DNA of 64,000 bases from Catonia carolina (Eukaryota > Arthropoda > Insecta > Hemiptera > Achilidae), in the NCBI GenBank assembly GCA_035578175.1, contig JAQMRL010000011.1:5281501-5345500 (forward strand), in the 5' to 3' direction. Numbering within the stretch: the first letter of the stretch is position 1; each line of letters begins with the position of its first letter. Shown here in pieces: positions 34,581-46,706 of this stretch. A model generated the notes under the pieces. It was given only the letters and a program-made list of their open reading frames with translations. It was not told where the DNA came from and ran no database searches. The position numbers and the translations under genes are program-made.

Positions 34581-35390
34581 TTAAAATATATCTGTAGGGT
34601 GTAGTCTGTATAGTCTTCTGTGTATTTCACTGTTGTCTAGGAGATTGATGGCTTCTGGATTCTGATGATTTTCAAGTCTTGTTTGGTAACTGGTGCAAAA
34701 TTTCTGTATTGCTTCGTGTACCGTGGGAGTGTTGGTGTCTCTGTGCAATATAGTGTTAGATATGTACCAAGGCGAATCCATGATGTTTCGAAGTATTTTT
34801 GACTGAAACCGTTGAATTTTGTTAGAGGTTTTTTTTATTTAACTTATTTATTTACAATCAGCCTTTACAATATGGCTTTAAGCAAATCATTATAAAAGGA
34901 TGAGGTTGAAATACATCACTTAGGAAGTCGCAAAACAAATCGGCTTTTTCTTCATCACTTCTAGCCTATTTACCATCATTATGTTGGAGTGGAGGAGTAT
35001 GTTGAATTGGTCTTTTTATTTTAAAAGTGGCTTACCATAGCGAGTGATCTGTTATTTTGTTTGGAGACAAATTTTCTAAAAAGGTTCGAAAAGAATTATT
35101 TTTTATAGTGAATAACAAAATTTTTTAATTCTTTTGATGCTCGGTTGAATGCGGTTTTGTCTGCGGGGTGTCTGTTATTTTGTCATATACGCTGTAATCT
35201 TTTTTCTCTTACTTATTCCAAAATTTTGCGAGGGTAATTCATATTATCGTATTCTGTGACTGTATCTTTCGGTGTACTACTCCAAGCTGCTTTTTGAATG
35301 ATGTGTGTGAAGTGTTGAACTGCTTCATCTACGTCGTCCGGTATTTTTAAAGGTATGTTGAGGTTAGCGTAAAAGTTTTATTTACGTTTT
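34581..35390 (-). pseudogene. Jockey ORF2 copy lacking the reverse transcriptase core
   Basis: Two non-adjacent parts of one ORF2 are joined. From 35390 down to about 34860 the minus strand reads LNIPLKIPDDVDEAVQHF, IIQKAAWSSTPKD, a REKRLQRI stretch and RSDEEKADLFCDFLSDVFQP, which is the endonuclease to reverse transcriptase linker. From about 34830 to 34581 it reads SPWYISNTILHRDTNTPTVH and NLLDNSEIHRRLYRLHPTDI, the C-terminus. The whole catalytic palm with YADD is missing between them. Either an internal deletion or two independent insertions could explain this. The same strand and order favour a deletion. Confidence 0.8.
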
Positions 35391-35467
35391 ACGTTAGGCT
35401 GTTTTTTAAATTGATCCTAACGCAGATGATGAAGGATGATAGATGAAAATGGGTAATAAAAACCTGA

Positions 35468-36000
35468 CTGGAAATCGAATCCAGGACCCTGGTGCTGAAT
35501 TCAGTTGAACTGACGACTATACCACAGGTTGGCCGAATTTTACCGTATTTACACTAGACTGTAGCTATTTGTTTTTATTTAGTGCAAATAACCATTCGTA
35601 ATCTATGTACAAGAAACAATGAATATTTAAGCTGTTTTCTAAACGATTTCCGTAGCGCTGTGATTGGTGTGAAACGCTGCAAAACGAGAGATCCGGTTTG
35701 ACTCCCGGTCCGGATCTGAAAAGTTATTACAAGTTCAAATCTACCTTTCCTTAACCAAAAGTAATTTCTAATGAACTAGCTTCAAATAAACTTAAAATTT
35801 AAATAAATCAATAAAAATTAATACACAAAATTTCTTGAGAATAAATTTTTAATAAAGCTACTTTAAACTAAAATAAAATGATGGTTACAAATAATTGCTT
35901 TACTTGCAAGTACACAGCATTGTCTATGAAATATAGGTTGCCTAATACTGTAAATTTATAGCAAAAATGGGTCCCGCGTTCGATTCCCGGTCAATTCTGG
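35468..36000. mobile_element. three short tRNA-like SINE heads
   Basis: Three pieces carry a box-B-like motif at a tRNA-like distance from a possible box A. They are 35468-35540 on the minus strand (TGGTATAGTCG and GGATTCGATTTCC), about 35655-35725 on the plus strand (ccggtttgactcccggtcc), and about 35935-36000 on the plus strand (gcgttcgattcccggtcaat). They are degenerate and I do not think they are functional tRNA genes. They look like the promoter ends of SINE relics. Confidence 0.42.
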
Positions 36001-36059
36001 AATTTTTTCATCGGTTTTTATCTCATATTATTATATACTAACAAGCTATGGAATTTATG

Positions 36060-36290
36060 TAGCCTATGTTCTTCACTACAACAGAAAGTCAGACTTTTAT
36101 TTTGTGGCGTATATTCAGATTTTTTCCATAGTTGTTGAAATGTAAAAGTCCTGGTGTAGAATGCTGTTTTCTTGTGTACCACAGAGAGCTAATGATTGTT
36201 CGTAAAAACTTTGATTGAAACCCCTTTGTACAAAACTAATCTTGGACGTTGTTGATGCCTTCATAGCTACATTACGTTCGTGGATAGATT
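36060..36290 (-). pseudogene. Jockey ORF2 C-terminal fragment, frameshifted
   Basis: Combining two minus-strand frames gives FQSKFLRTIISSLWY, then ILHQDFYISTTMEKI. These are the QSKxLRxITNAPWY and LHxDLxIxTxxEEI steps of the Jockey ORF2 C-terminus. It has at least one frameshift and several stops. The 3' part is missing. Confidence 0.65.
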
Positions 36291-36394
36291 TTAGGACAGT
36301 AAAATTTTTTAGACAGATAAATTTAGGAGGTTACACTTTTAAGTGTGCGTATAAGAAGTAAACAGCTAGTAGAGTACTGGGCCTAAAATCAGTA

Positions 36395-36532
36395 ATTTTT
36401 ACTTTCTCTTGCTTAAATGAATACATAGGAAGGAAAGAATTATTTTCATGGCAATTTTTCAAAAACAAGTTTTCACCATATATATACTCGTTTTCAGACA
36501 CCCTCAACCCCAAAAAACATGTTTTAGCGTTT

Positions 36533-36579
<47 letters not shown>

Positions 36580-37330
36580 AAAATATCTCAAGAACGGAAC
36601 ATCGTACGAAGTTGAAACTTGAAACTTAAGTAAGGTACTAAGTTACTAGTGGACCCGACACAAACATTTCCATCAAAATTGGTATGCGTGTAATTTTTCA
36701 CTTTTTTGCGATTTTCTCAAAAACGTTTCCTATGATTTTTTTTTAAATCGCCATGTGTACGAAATTTTTATCCACTACACGATAGGACAGGCGCCATGTC
36801 TGCTGAAATTCTTGGGGAGGCAGTGCTCTTTTAGAAAAAAATGGTTTTTTAAGATGTGGCCTTAAATATGCGTTTTAGGGGAAAACCTTTATACATTCAA
36901 AGTTGTGAGCAATTTAAAAACCTACAACTTTTATTCACAAAACTTCTTTCTATAACGCTTAATTTAGCGGTAATTAGTGATTTTCTGATTTTTCATGAAA
37001 ATCTGTAAAAAATGAACTTTTTTAGATTTCTTCCTTCGTATGCATTTACAACAAAAGAGTATAGAAAATTAAAAGATTTACAATTTTTATTTAAGTCATT
37101 TTCTCTACAGAGCCTAGTTTAGCGTGAAAGAGTGATTTTCCGTATTAATAAGCCAAACTAAGGTTGGTTTTCATTTTGCATCGTTCACTCATGATTAAAA
37201 TTAGGTTATGTTTTTTGAGGTTACGTTTTTTGTTTATTTCTAATTTTTTATTACTACTGTTAGGTTATGTTGGTAAAAATTTTCATTGGCAAGAGAAAGT
37301 CGAGTGAATGTTTCACGTTAAATTTTTATA
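36395..37330 (+). mobile_element. family-C element, copy 2
   Basis: Collinear with the copies at 19622 and 49134. It starts atttttactttctcttgc (36395) and ends ggcaagagaaagtcgagtga plus gtttcac (near 37330). The internal (tg)n microsatellite at 36535-36576 produces the poly-His/Thr frame at 36331-36591, which is not a gene. The two internal 150-175-bp subunits are present at about 36850-37150. Confidence 0.8.
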
Positions 37331-38399
37331 ATAATTTTTTAGCATTAATTTTAAGAAAATTATACGTCGTTGGAAAGTGTTTTTTTAATGTCCTAATCTC
37401 AGTGTCTAAAGAAGAATGAAAATTTTCTATAGCTCAACCCGAATCGTGGTAAAAGCGTCTAAAAATCTTGAAAGCGTAATACCCTTCGTAAAACAACAAA
37501 CAGTCTGTTTACTCTTCCGTACTGTGACATGGGTATAACGAAACGCCTTTTTTAGACATTATTTTTCGTGAGTAAGTTAGTAGTAATCTTCGTCAAGCCT
37601 ACATTAAATTTTTATTTTGCAGTAGCTTATGGAGATTAAAACAGAATGGTTTCATTAGCAAATCTTTTCCTTAAAATAAAATAACCCTCACTGAAATGTT
37701 TTTATCTACAACGCAGTAGGAAAAATCATTTTAAATTAAAAAAGTGAAGTGATAAAATAAATAATTTAGGCACGCTTGCCACTTATGAAGATCAAAAATT
37801 GATTTATTTTGCTAAAGTTGAGAAGAAATAGTTACCTATAAAAATATTATTTCAGATTTTTTCTTTATTTTAAGCTGCATAAACATCTTGGTTATTCCTA
37901 ATACCTCGACCAGAAGATTGAGTAAGCCTCATATCAAACTTTTGCACTTATGTGTTATTAAATTTCAAAAATCTGTTAACTAAATTTAACATTTACATTA
38001 AATCTAGGAACGTGTTATTCTTAACTGCTTATTTTTGTGTTTTATGTCAGATACAGTTAATAATATGAAAGGTACAGTTATAGCAATTGTTTTAATTTAA
38101 ATATACAGGTCAAAGACCAAATAAAACAATTAATTTATACATTGATTATTGCCGTAGTAATCATACTATAACTTCATTTTTACCAGGGTAGCTAAAATCA
38201 AGGCAAGATATTTCAGTAGCTGTAACTCAATAACGAAGCGTTTTTGAACTGAAATTTACAAGTTTTTTCCTTATTTTTAGCTCTACAATCAGATCCCAAG
38301 AGATTAGAGTGCAGTTCCGAATCACCTTGTTAAATTATATACATTTTAAATTTATAGCGTTATATCCACCGCTTAATTTTTTTATATATAAATATATGT
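37331..38399. other. AT-rich intergenic DNA, no gene seen
   Basis: Nothing recognisable on either strand. Confidence 0.55.
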
Positions 38400-38415
38400 A
38401 TACATTATTTATTGT

Positions 38416-38819
38416 TTAGGTCAACAGCTGAAAGGCTGGTTTGAACCTCTAGAGGTTTTACTAAGTAAAACGAGAAGTGGGGTGGTTTACAAAAGCCTTC
38501 CTCACCGAGTATAAAAGTATCCTATGCTTATCAGCATGCCAGGCCTTCGAAAAGCATCTACTCTGCACCCTGCAAATGACACCTTTACTTCATTCACAAC
38601 AGGGTCTGGCTGTATAATAAAATTCATTACTTTCAGAGGAATGAACTAATGTATTTTACGCCTCTACCTCTTCTATTCTTAAATAGTTAAGTCATATTCT
38701 TTATTCTTTTTATATTCTTTTTGGCTGACCACAAAATAAGAAACAACTATATTTTGTAGCCCGGGAAATAGCAGATCGAGTACAAATAATTTAACACTTT
38801 ACCTGCGTGTTATGGGCGA
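38416..38819 (-). mobile_element. family-B short retroelement with 16-bp target duplication
   Basis: A full-length inverted copy. The flanks atacattatttattgt (38400-38415) and atatattatttattgt (38820-38835) differ at one base and form a 16-bp target site duplication. That length is typical of LINE-driven retrotransposition and fixes the element boundaries. Compared with other copies it has a local insertion of ttctttattc-like repeats near 38700. Confidence 0.87.
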
Positions 38820-38835
38820 ATATATTATTTATTGT

Positions 38836-39957
38836 ACATACAATAAAATAATATAATATTTATGCAATAATTTTTATTACAATACAATAATATCATTATA
38901 ATTTAAACTATATTTTTTGTTGTTTCAGGTATGTCAAAATACTACATTCTTTTAAATGGGTAAGTCAAATTTCCATAAATTCAACTCTAGCTAACTTTTA
39001 AAATTATTATGTATCATTTTAAAGTTGTTTATGGATTAGACATCATTCTGCCAAACAGATTATCAAAAATAATATTAATAACTGAATATATTTAATTCTG
39101 AAATTAGTTAACGAGTTGGTAAAATTCTTGTTGAAATTGATATACAGAATTTTATCTTAAACACTTCTTTGTATTTTTCATGCCAGCCAAATCAGTCAGT
39201 ATTTAGAAAGTTGGTTTGAATTGTTAAATCTAAACTTAGTGTTCCTCTAAAAATGTTTGATTAATCTGAACAAAAACCAGGGCCCAACTGTAACCTCCTA
39301 AAGACCTGATACTTGAACTTCAGAATACTAGGAAAAAGAAAAGTTTCTGGAAGATTTTGCCTCCACGCCATTATTTTTTAATTTAATTTTTTAACAGTCA
39401 TAAGGATTGATTTTGGTGCAAAATTTTGAAAATCGGAGTCAACGGTAAAATCGACAATTTAACTTTTTGTACATAACAAAACAAAAAAAAGAACATAATA
39501 GTAATTTGACTCAAGTAAATCAATTAGATCTACTTGTATTTGTGTACGCATGTTTTCTTAAAATATTTTTTCAGATAATAATTTTTGAATTAGGTGTTAA
39601 ATAGATTATGATAACGTAATAATTATAGAGAAAACGTTTTTTACGTTTAATGATGTGGTAAGTTGTAGAGAAAATTATTAAAATTATGATAATGATACGC
39701 TGCGGATTATAACGTAATTATAATCATTTTATCGAAATAATAGTTTTGAAATAACACTAATAGTGTGTAGGATCAATAACTTTAAATTACTGAGAAACTA
39801 ACCGCAGTCTATAATTTTTAAACCGCCGAAAAACTATTTTATAAAACTCATCACACCATAAATATAGAAGAATCAGTAAATTTTTACTGATGGTATCTAA
39901 TATTAAGTCTTACAAAATAAAGAACAATATAAAGATTGTATTTTTAAATCATATACA
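38836..39957. other. AT-rich intergenic DNA, no gene seen
   Basis: Nothing recognisable on either strand. Confidence 0.55.
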
Positions 39958-40035
39958 AACCACCTCCGTGTTGTAGTAGTTAGTGTATTAAACTACAAAG
40001 TGGAAGGTTTTCAGTTCGATTCGGTTAGGATTCTT
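39958..40035 (+). mobile_element. tRNA-like SINE head
   Basis: The stretch has a box-A-like tgtagtagttagtg and a box-B-like cagttcgattcgg. It resembles the head of the minus-strand element at 40930-41068 (ggttagcgtgctacactgca, then ggattcgattcc). Short and without a clear tail. Confidence 0.45.
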
Positions 40036-40929
40036 GGTATGCAGGGTTATCGTAGTTTAAATTTAAAATATCACATAAAAAACACAACTAAATATAAATA
40101 AACTAAAACAGATGCACTGGCTCCTCATATAATCAGTGGCGTTCTCTTGAAAAGTTGTTAAGTGATATACAATAAGCAACGAATATTTACTGGTTATGAA
40201 AAGCTGTACATTTGTAAATAAATAAAGTGAAATAGAATTAAGATAATTTTCCAAACTAAAGGAAGTTTAACACTATATAAATCTTTAAAATATTCTTAAA
40301 AACAAGTAAGCTTATAGTTGTTCAGTAAGGGATTCTTATTCGATGCGTTTTTTTATCAGAATTCTATTTTAAAAACGCTTCAATTTGTAAATGTATTCTC
40401 TGTTATTGTCATTTACATTAGGTGCCGCTCATCTTGCCTGTCCTTTCAGTTTTCATCAACATTGATTATTGAAAATTCTTTGAATAACAGTTTAGAGACA
40501 AAATTCATATTATGAAAAAAATAAAATATTAATTATTTTTAGACCCATCTTCAAGGTCACGTTATTGACTTTCCAAAATATTAAACTCTATTTCTGTATT
40601 TCAGTAAATTATTAAGTTAAAACAATATATTCTATTAATTTATTGGTGGTAATTTTTTATATTGTCATTTATCATTTTGTTTTGTCCGTACGTCACAACC
40701 AGATGTCAGAAACTACAAGAGGGTTTTTGCTATAAACAAATGTAAGCCTTTTTAAAAATTACCACCAGCCATGAGCCGCGTCGTCTCATGAAACGGATTT
40801 TTCGAAATTAACTTTAAATTATTTTTGTCTTTAATTTTGATTGTGGTACTTTAAAATGAGCTGCACAATTTCCATACGTATGTTATTTAATATTTCACGG
40901 GCTATCGTTATTAACGACCAGTTTTGAGG
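40036..40929. other. AT-rich intergenic DNA, no gene seen
   Basis: Frames at 40063-40254 and 40318-40515 have no recognisable content. Confidence 0.55.
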
Positions 40930-41068
40930 ACGGTGCAGAGTCGGTAGGCTTTTGATTCTAATAATAACTCCAGACCCCAGCCAAGACCACTCCAGGAATC
41001 CAGCAAGGAATCGAATCCGGGATTTTCGCTTTGCAGTGTAGCACGCTAACCACTTGACCAAGGAGGTG
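40930..41068 (-). mobile_element. tRNA-derived SINE head
   Basis: On the minus strand the sequence has box A TTGGTCAAGTGGTTAGCG, a ctgcaaa stretch where an anticodon loop would lie, and box B GGATTCGATTCC. The cloverleaf stems do not pair properly, so this is a SINE promoter and not a tRNA gene. The body extends towards lower coordinates, at least to about 40930. Confidence 0.6.
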
Positions 41069-41221
41069 GCCTATTCTAATATTGTTACATTATACGTTTT
41101 TATTAATTTCAATCTGGTATTAAATTTTAAAATCCATTGTATAAATGACTTTAGTGAAACATTAATCTTTCATCATTTTTGAGGACGTACCCGGTGACTG
41201 AGGTGAGTCTTTATACAAGGG

Positions 41222-41590
41222 CTGACTCGTTGGTGTACTGGTCAGCTTAATTGGCTTCTATGCCAGGGGTCCCGGGTTTGATTTTTGGTCAGGTCACTTT
41301 TTATCTATGTATCACCTCGCATCATTACGATACCCCAGCGAACTAAAGACTGCAGTTAAGATCTAGCCAATAACATCCAAGATCGGATGTGAGGTTGCCC
41401 CTTTGGTAAAGCACACTCTGTTCCACTGAACTTCGGCTGACTTTTTGTTAGGCTGTCATCCACAGTGGGACCACAACGTGAGAACGCAGGATACGATTAA
41501 CGAAAGTGAATTGGTTCTGTGCTGTGATCTAGGTCACTATACTCCGCCTTCATCTGGAGTCTCTAGTTCGTTAATGTATAACTCATAAGT
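41222..41590 (+). mobile_element. tRNA-headed SINE, second body type
   Basis: Box A (gttggtgtactggtcag) and box B (ccgggtttgattttt) lie near the start. The head closely resembles that at 21650. The body from about 41300 to 41590 is different from family B. It holds aaagcacactctgttccact and ggctgtcatccacagtggga. No coding capacity. Confidence 0.6.
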
Positions 41591-43149
41591 CAAGGCTGAT
41601 ACAATATACACTATTTATATCAAAAAAAGTCTTTTTTTGACTCTATTTTTTATTGAGAACTGTATTTTGTTACTAGCCCCATCGCTTTTTTCTTGTTATT
41701 TGAACTGTTTAAACGAGACTTTTAATAGCGGTACCATCTTCTGTATTTTAAAATACATCTAACACTTGGTCACTTAACAAACACACCGCTAGATCGATTG
41801 GGCTAGTCCAAAGTCCTATTAAAAATTCACTAGTTTTTTAAATTATTTATTAAAAAAAATATTAATATAATGGTTTTTATACATTAGCTTCAGAAACGAA
41901 CTTCAGAATAAATTCAGTCATTAAATAGGAGAGAAACAAGTCAGTTAGTTTATTGAACTCTTATATTCGTAATCCGTAATAATCTTTATGTTTAAAATCT
42001 TATTTGACTAAATTATTATCTTTAAAAATATAATTTATTATCTTGTATCATTAAATTATCTTGATATTATTCTTCTTTAGCCCACATATCCAAAATCAAT
42101 TGAATCATATTTTCTGTTTCCAAATTTTTACAATCTGAATTCAAATGCGTGTAATATGATACTTATATTATGCAGTCTTTTTCTTAGAAAAATTTAAGAT
42201 TTATTACTTTTTCAAAGGTATATTTCTTATGAGTCTAATTTTATTAATGATATTATTGTTATTATTTTTTACTCGTTTTTCCTTAGGGCCTTAAATAACT
42301 ACGTAGATGAATTATGATAAAATATTAATATATTACAGTGCTTATTACTAAATGATTTATTATCAATTTTACGCAATATTATTTTAGTAATAGTTTTTTT
42401 GTTAGTGTTATTGCGTTTTATTATAATATTTTTCTTGAATAGGGTTTTTTGTGATAGTTTTTTACTATCTGATTTTTTTTATAACTATTTTCATTACTAA
42501 CAATGTAAGAGTTGTTTTAGTTATTTTACTTTTTACTTTAGGGGTAAAATGTACAACAGTTTAAAATTAAACAACCAATCAAGTGCGGGTGAAAGAGTGA
42601 ATGGCACATGGCTGACATGCATGGAGAGCACCATCCATTGGCAGGTCTCCGATATGTTATTTATTTATTTCTTACTAATTCATTAATTAATTAATTAATT
42701 TATGTATTAATGACATGTAACAGTTCCTAAAACAGTAGATTCCTGCTCTACTTCTTCCTTAATGACGGGAAGAAATTTTGCTTATCGGTTGGTCTGGATA
42801 AACGAGAAGTCTGTTGTGAAAGTTTCAATAAAGTTGAATAAAAAATTCTGTTACCAGAGTAATTTTAAGGTCATTATGTAAAGTAGCGTTAAAAACGTAA
42901 GAGAGTGTTTTAACTTATAATTATTACGTCTACGATTGAAACCTCTGAATTCGAGCTATAAATGACGATTTAGCACATCCATAAATTTGACCGGAGCACT
43001 TCAAAATTAAAATAAGAAGAGTTTTGTATATCATTAGGTTTTGTCCAATTAGTTATTACTTGAAAGTGTTTCAGCAACTGTTATCATTGTCTAGTACAAA
43101 ATTTCTTAAATATCAATATCTTATTTATTTTCTATAACAGAAATTTTAC
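41591..43149. other. AT-rich intergenic DNA, no gene seen
   Basis: Nothing recognisable. A short less AT-rich patch at 42580-42655 has no open frame of note. Confidence 0.5.
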
Positions 43150-43535
43150 CCATAACAGGTAGGTGAAGTGTTAAATTATTTGTACTCAATTTGCTAGTTC
43201 CAGGGCTACAAACAAATAGTTCTGTTGTTTGTCTCTTGGTCAGCTAATATATGACTGAATCATTTAAGAACAGTAGAGGGAGATGTATCAAAGACGCTAG
43301 TCAGAGTTATCTCCTCTTGAGAGTAATGAATTTTAGTATATAGCCAATGATGAATGAAGTGAAGGTGGCATTTGCTGGGTGGAAAGTAAATGCTTTTCAG
43401 AGAACCTAACATGCTGATAAGCATTCTTTTCCACTCAGTGAGGAAGGCATTGCTAAACCACCTCACTCCTGGTTTTACTTAGTAAAACCTCTAAAGATTC
43501 AAACCAGCCTTTCGGTCGATAACCTAAACAGCAAC
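43150..43535 (+). mobile_element. family-B short retroelement, copy 5
   Basis: Full length and plus oriented. It starts ccataacaggtaggtgaagt and ends cagcctttcggtcgataacc with an aac-rich tail. The minus-strand frame 43260-43466 across it is a shadow. Confidence 0.82.
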
Positions 43536-44540
43536 AACAGAAGCTCTACTGATAGCTACGGTAAGTGGTGAGAATGTTTTAAATATTTCTGAGTATTTTA
43601 AACGTTTAATAAAAATTTAAGCTTTGTTTTCATGCAATTTTTAATTTATTTTTACCCTTACTTCCTTCGTATTGATTGGTCCTAATTATAGAAGTCGTCC
43701 ACATTTTTTATTTGTCCACATTTATTGCAGTCCTCTTGACGTTAGTGTTTCAGTATGATATCTGAAATTAATTGGTTTTAGTTTATTTAAATATGCATCA
43801 ACAGCTTGGTCATTTACAATTACAATGGGTTATGGAGCAGTATAATTGGATTTAAATTGTTAAGTTGCGGAACCGTAGTCGAGCTTTTGTTTCTCTTATT
43901 TACGGTAATTCATTCATCTATTGAAATTTTTACAAACTTTCGAAATAAGAAAATGGCCATAATTCAACTAATGTGTATATCTAATTTTCATATTACAGTC
44001 CATATTGTCTTAACATTAAACACTTTTTATTGATTTATTTTGATTTTTTAAAATAAATATGTCGTTAGAGCTAAATTGAAATTTACAGACAATTTAATAA
44101 CTTAAAAACCATAAATATTCATTTAAGAAGTTGAAGTGATTTCCCAACGAACCAAGTTTTTCTTATGAAGCCATTATAAAGATTAAAAAAAAATTTGCAG
44201 AAAAATCTTTACTCTTTTATTAATTTAATAACTTATTGCTTTATATGTTACTTCATGTATTTTATGTTGTAATGTACTTCACTTATGACGTTCCAAGTCA
44301 ATTATTTCTTCAATGAATACAGAAATGTTAGGTTGTGAATTGGTAATGCCATTATGCATTGTATAATATGTAATTTCATGATTATATTTTTATAAAACAT
44401 ATAATCAAAGACCTCGTGAAAATTAAAACTGTTTTCATTTCTAAGAGAAAATGTTACAGATCAATTTGTGGTTTATTTAGTATAAGTAATTAATTTATCA
44501 AGGATTCTAATTACAAGAACAAGGAGGGAAAAACCTAAAA
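43536..44540. other. AT-rich intergenic DNA, no gene seen
   Basis: The open frame 43806-44033 is hydrophobic from composition and has no supporting evidence. Confidence 0.5.
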
Positions 44541-44738
44541 TTGAGAACACTCGAGTACTGCAGATTTGTTAGAGGCAGCCAATTTAGACTGCTTCAAAAA
44601 ATAAACCAAGGAAAGATCGAGAGGAAAAGACCGGTGGAAAAAAGTTTCAAGTTAAAAAACCCGAGGGAATATTTCCGGCTTCTTTTCGCAGTAAAATTTT
44701 TCAAGAATGCTGTAAACCAGCACCGAACTGTGCTTTGA
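44541..44738 (+). pseudogene. RTE-like ORF2 C-terminal fragment
   Basis: The open 65-residue frame reads EYCRFVRGSQFRLLQKINQ, GKIERKRP, then FKNAVNQHRTVL. It follows the C-terminal pattern of insect RTE-like LINEs (LGHxxRGSxYxLLQLIxQGKIEG, GPGRRRxSWLxNLREWF, AVNxxRIA), though the middle has diverged. It is related to the fragment at 8228-8552, not to the one at 17325-17750. Short, but the order of motifs is convincing. Confidence 0.68.
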
Positions 44739-45353
44739 TATCAAATCTACAGCAAAAGAAAAATTTGAAAAAAGAATTACAGTTTGACCTGTTTACCTTG
44801 CTGTATAATGCACATTTGAGGTAGTATTAATTTACAGATATGTTAACAGTAAAATAAAACCGAGTTTTTTTTCTTACCGTTTGATTTTTAACCTGTGAAT
44901 TTCCATTACTATCTCACAGTGGCAGATATTCAAGGGAATTTAACTAAACTGAATGGACCATAAAAATATCTCTTACCTAAAAATGTAAAATTGTAAATGT
45001 AGTTATAAATGGTACTTAATACAGTACAGCACAAAGTTTTATAATTATCTACTCGCCTAGAACTTTGTTAGGCAGAATTATCTGGTGGTATACGGATGCA
45101 GGCCATCTCTAGCTGGACGTGATTCTTTCCAGTACAAAAGGCGCTTAAGTGCATCCCATGAACTAAGTGCAGTGTTAGAGCTGCATTAAGCCACCAAGTT
45201 AAAATAGCATAGGCTTTGCGCATAGCTGATGCCGAAGATCATTTCTAAAATCGTAGATCCGAAGCAGATCTACATCTAAACATTTTGCTGATTATTTTGA
45301 TACATTAAATTTAATATTTTACTTATTTAATTATAATTACAGTAATTGTGTGT
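44739..45353. other. intergenic DNA, no gene seen
   Basis: The stretch 45060-45280 is less AT-rich than its surroundings but has no open frame or known repeat. Confidence 0.5.
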
Positions 45354-45700
45354 TGTTTAGTCATCAGCCGAAAGGCTGGCTTGAACCTGTAGAGGTTTTA
45401 CTAAGTAAAACGAGGAGTGAGGTGGTTTATCATTGGCTTCCTCACTGAATAGAAAAGTACGCTTATCAGCATGCCGGACCCTCTGAAAAGCACAAATTTT
45501 CCACTCTGCAAATGACACCTTCACATCATTCACCACAGGGTCTGGTTGTATAACGAAATTCATTACTTTCAGGGGAGATAACTCTGATTAGTATCTTTTA
45601 TACCTTTACCTTTTCTTCTGTTGTTAAATGATTCAGTCATTTAATTGGCTAACCATGTGATAAAAAATAGAACTATTTATTTTAGCTCTGCAACGAACAA
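45354..45700 (-). mobile_element. family-B short retroelement, copy 6, slightly truncated
   Basis: Inverted copy, well preserved. Starting on the plus strand at gtttagtcatcagccgaaag it stays collinear to about 45700, lacking the last ~45 bp at its own 5' end. The open frame 45357-45563 within it is coincidental. Confidence 0.82.
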
Positions 45701-46023
45701 ATGATAATAATTATAATAATATTTACAATAATTATTCAGTACCTATTTAACATTTCACTCTTATATGTAGCAAATAGAGGTTATGAAACATGTTCATAAA
45801 AGAGAACAGTGGGGTTATTTTATGATAGATTACTCTTTATGTGAACAACTCTTTAAGTCTACTCTTCAGTTATGTTCCCATAAACTATTCAACTAACAAC
45901 TTACAATTGATAGAAGGTATAAAATAATGTGTATTTCTATAAATTTGTTAGGCAAGTAAAGAGACGAAGAGAAGATCATTTTATTTTTTGATAGAAAACA
46001 TCCAGCGACAGAACTTTAAATTA

Positions 46024-46359
46024 CGTTTTTTTCTTTGTTTTTATCTCTAATGTGTGTACGTTGCAATCTGTTCAGTTCAGAACAAGAAGCAACCCCGTGA
46101 CCCAATGAGATGAGGATGATGTATATGACGTGTAAATGAGGTGTAGTCTTGTACAGACCCAGGCCGATCATTTCTGAGAGAGTATGGTCAATTGAACCCA
46201 ACCATTAAAGTACACCGGTAACCACTGTATTGTATTTAAATACGTATAAAAGTTACGACTTTTAAGAGGATTTGAACCACAAACCTTCATCTCTAAAAAT
46301 CAGCTGTTAACCAGCTGACTCGCGGCGACGACTTTACCTCTAGACCAACCCGGTGTGTC
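46024..46359 (-). mobile_element. SINE-A copy
   Basis: Nearly full length. The tRNA-like head on the minus strand has GGGTTGGTCTAGAGGTAAAG (box A) and GGTTCAAATCC (box B), the latter at about 46268-46278. The tail is the tttttatctctaatgtgtg block, poly-T on the plus strand. It is separated by only ~18 bp from another copy in the same orientation. Confidence 0.87.
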
Positions 46360-46377
46360 ACGTTCTCAATGTGTAGT

Positions 46378-46706
46378 TTTTTTTTTTTTTATTTCTAATT
46401 TGTGTACGTTGCAATCTGTTCAATTTAGAACAATAAGCAACCCCATGACCCAATGAGATGAGGATGATGTGTATGACGTGTAAATGAGGTGTAGTCTTGT
46501 ACTGACCCAGGCCGACCATTCCTGAGAGAGTATGGTTAATTAAACCCCAACCATCAAAGTACACCGGTAACCACTGTCTAGTATTCAAATCCGTATAAAA
46601 GTAACTACCTTTACTAGGATTTGAACCAGGAACCTTCGTCTCCGAAAATTAGCTGTTAAACAGCTGATTTTGGCGACGACTTTACCTCTAGACCAACCCG
46701 GTGGGT
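46378..46706 (-). mobile_element. SINE-A copy, best preserved
   Basis: About 330 bp with a clear box A (GGGTTGGTCTAGAGGTAAAG), box B (GGTTCAAATCC) and a 3' A-tail seen as 12 T at 46378-46390. The body has accggtaaccactgtctagt and cccaatgagatgaggatgat. Used here as the family reference. The open frame 46358-46588 is only the SINE read through. Confidence 0.9.

Noticed and set aside
36331..36591. Open frame with a His/Thr-repeat protein
   Set aside because: It is the translation of the (tg)n microsatellite inside family C.
41000..41068. A tRNA-Cys gene on the minus strand (ctgcaaa in anticodon position)
   Set aside because: Boxes A and B are present but the acceptor and anticodon stems do not pair. 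Similar heads recur as SINEs.
46024..46706. LTR retrotransposon with two LTRs of ~330 bp
   Set aside because: The repeats are SINEs with polymerase III boxes and A tails, and almost nothing lies between them.
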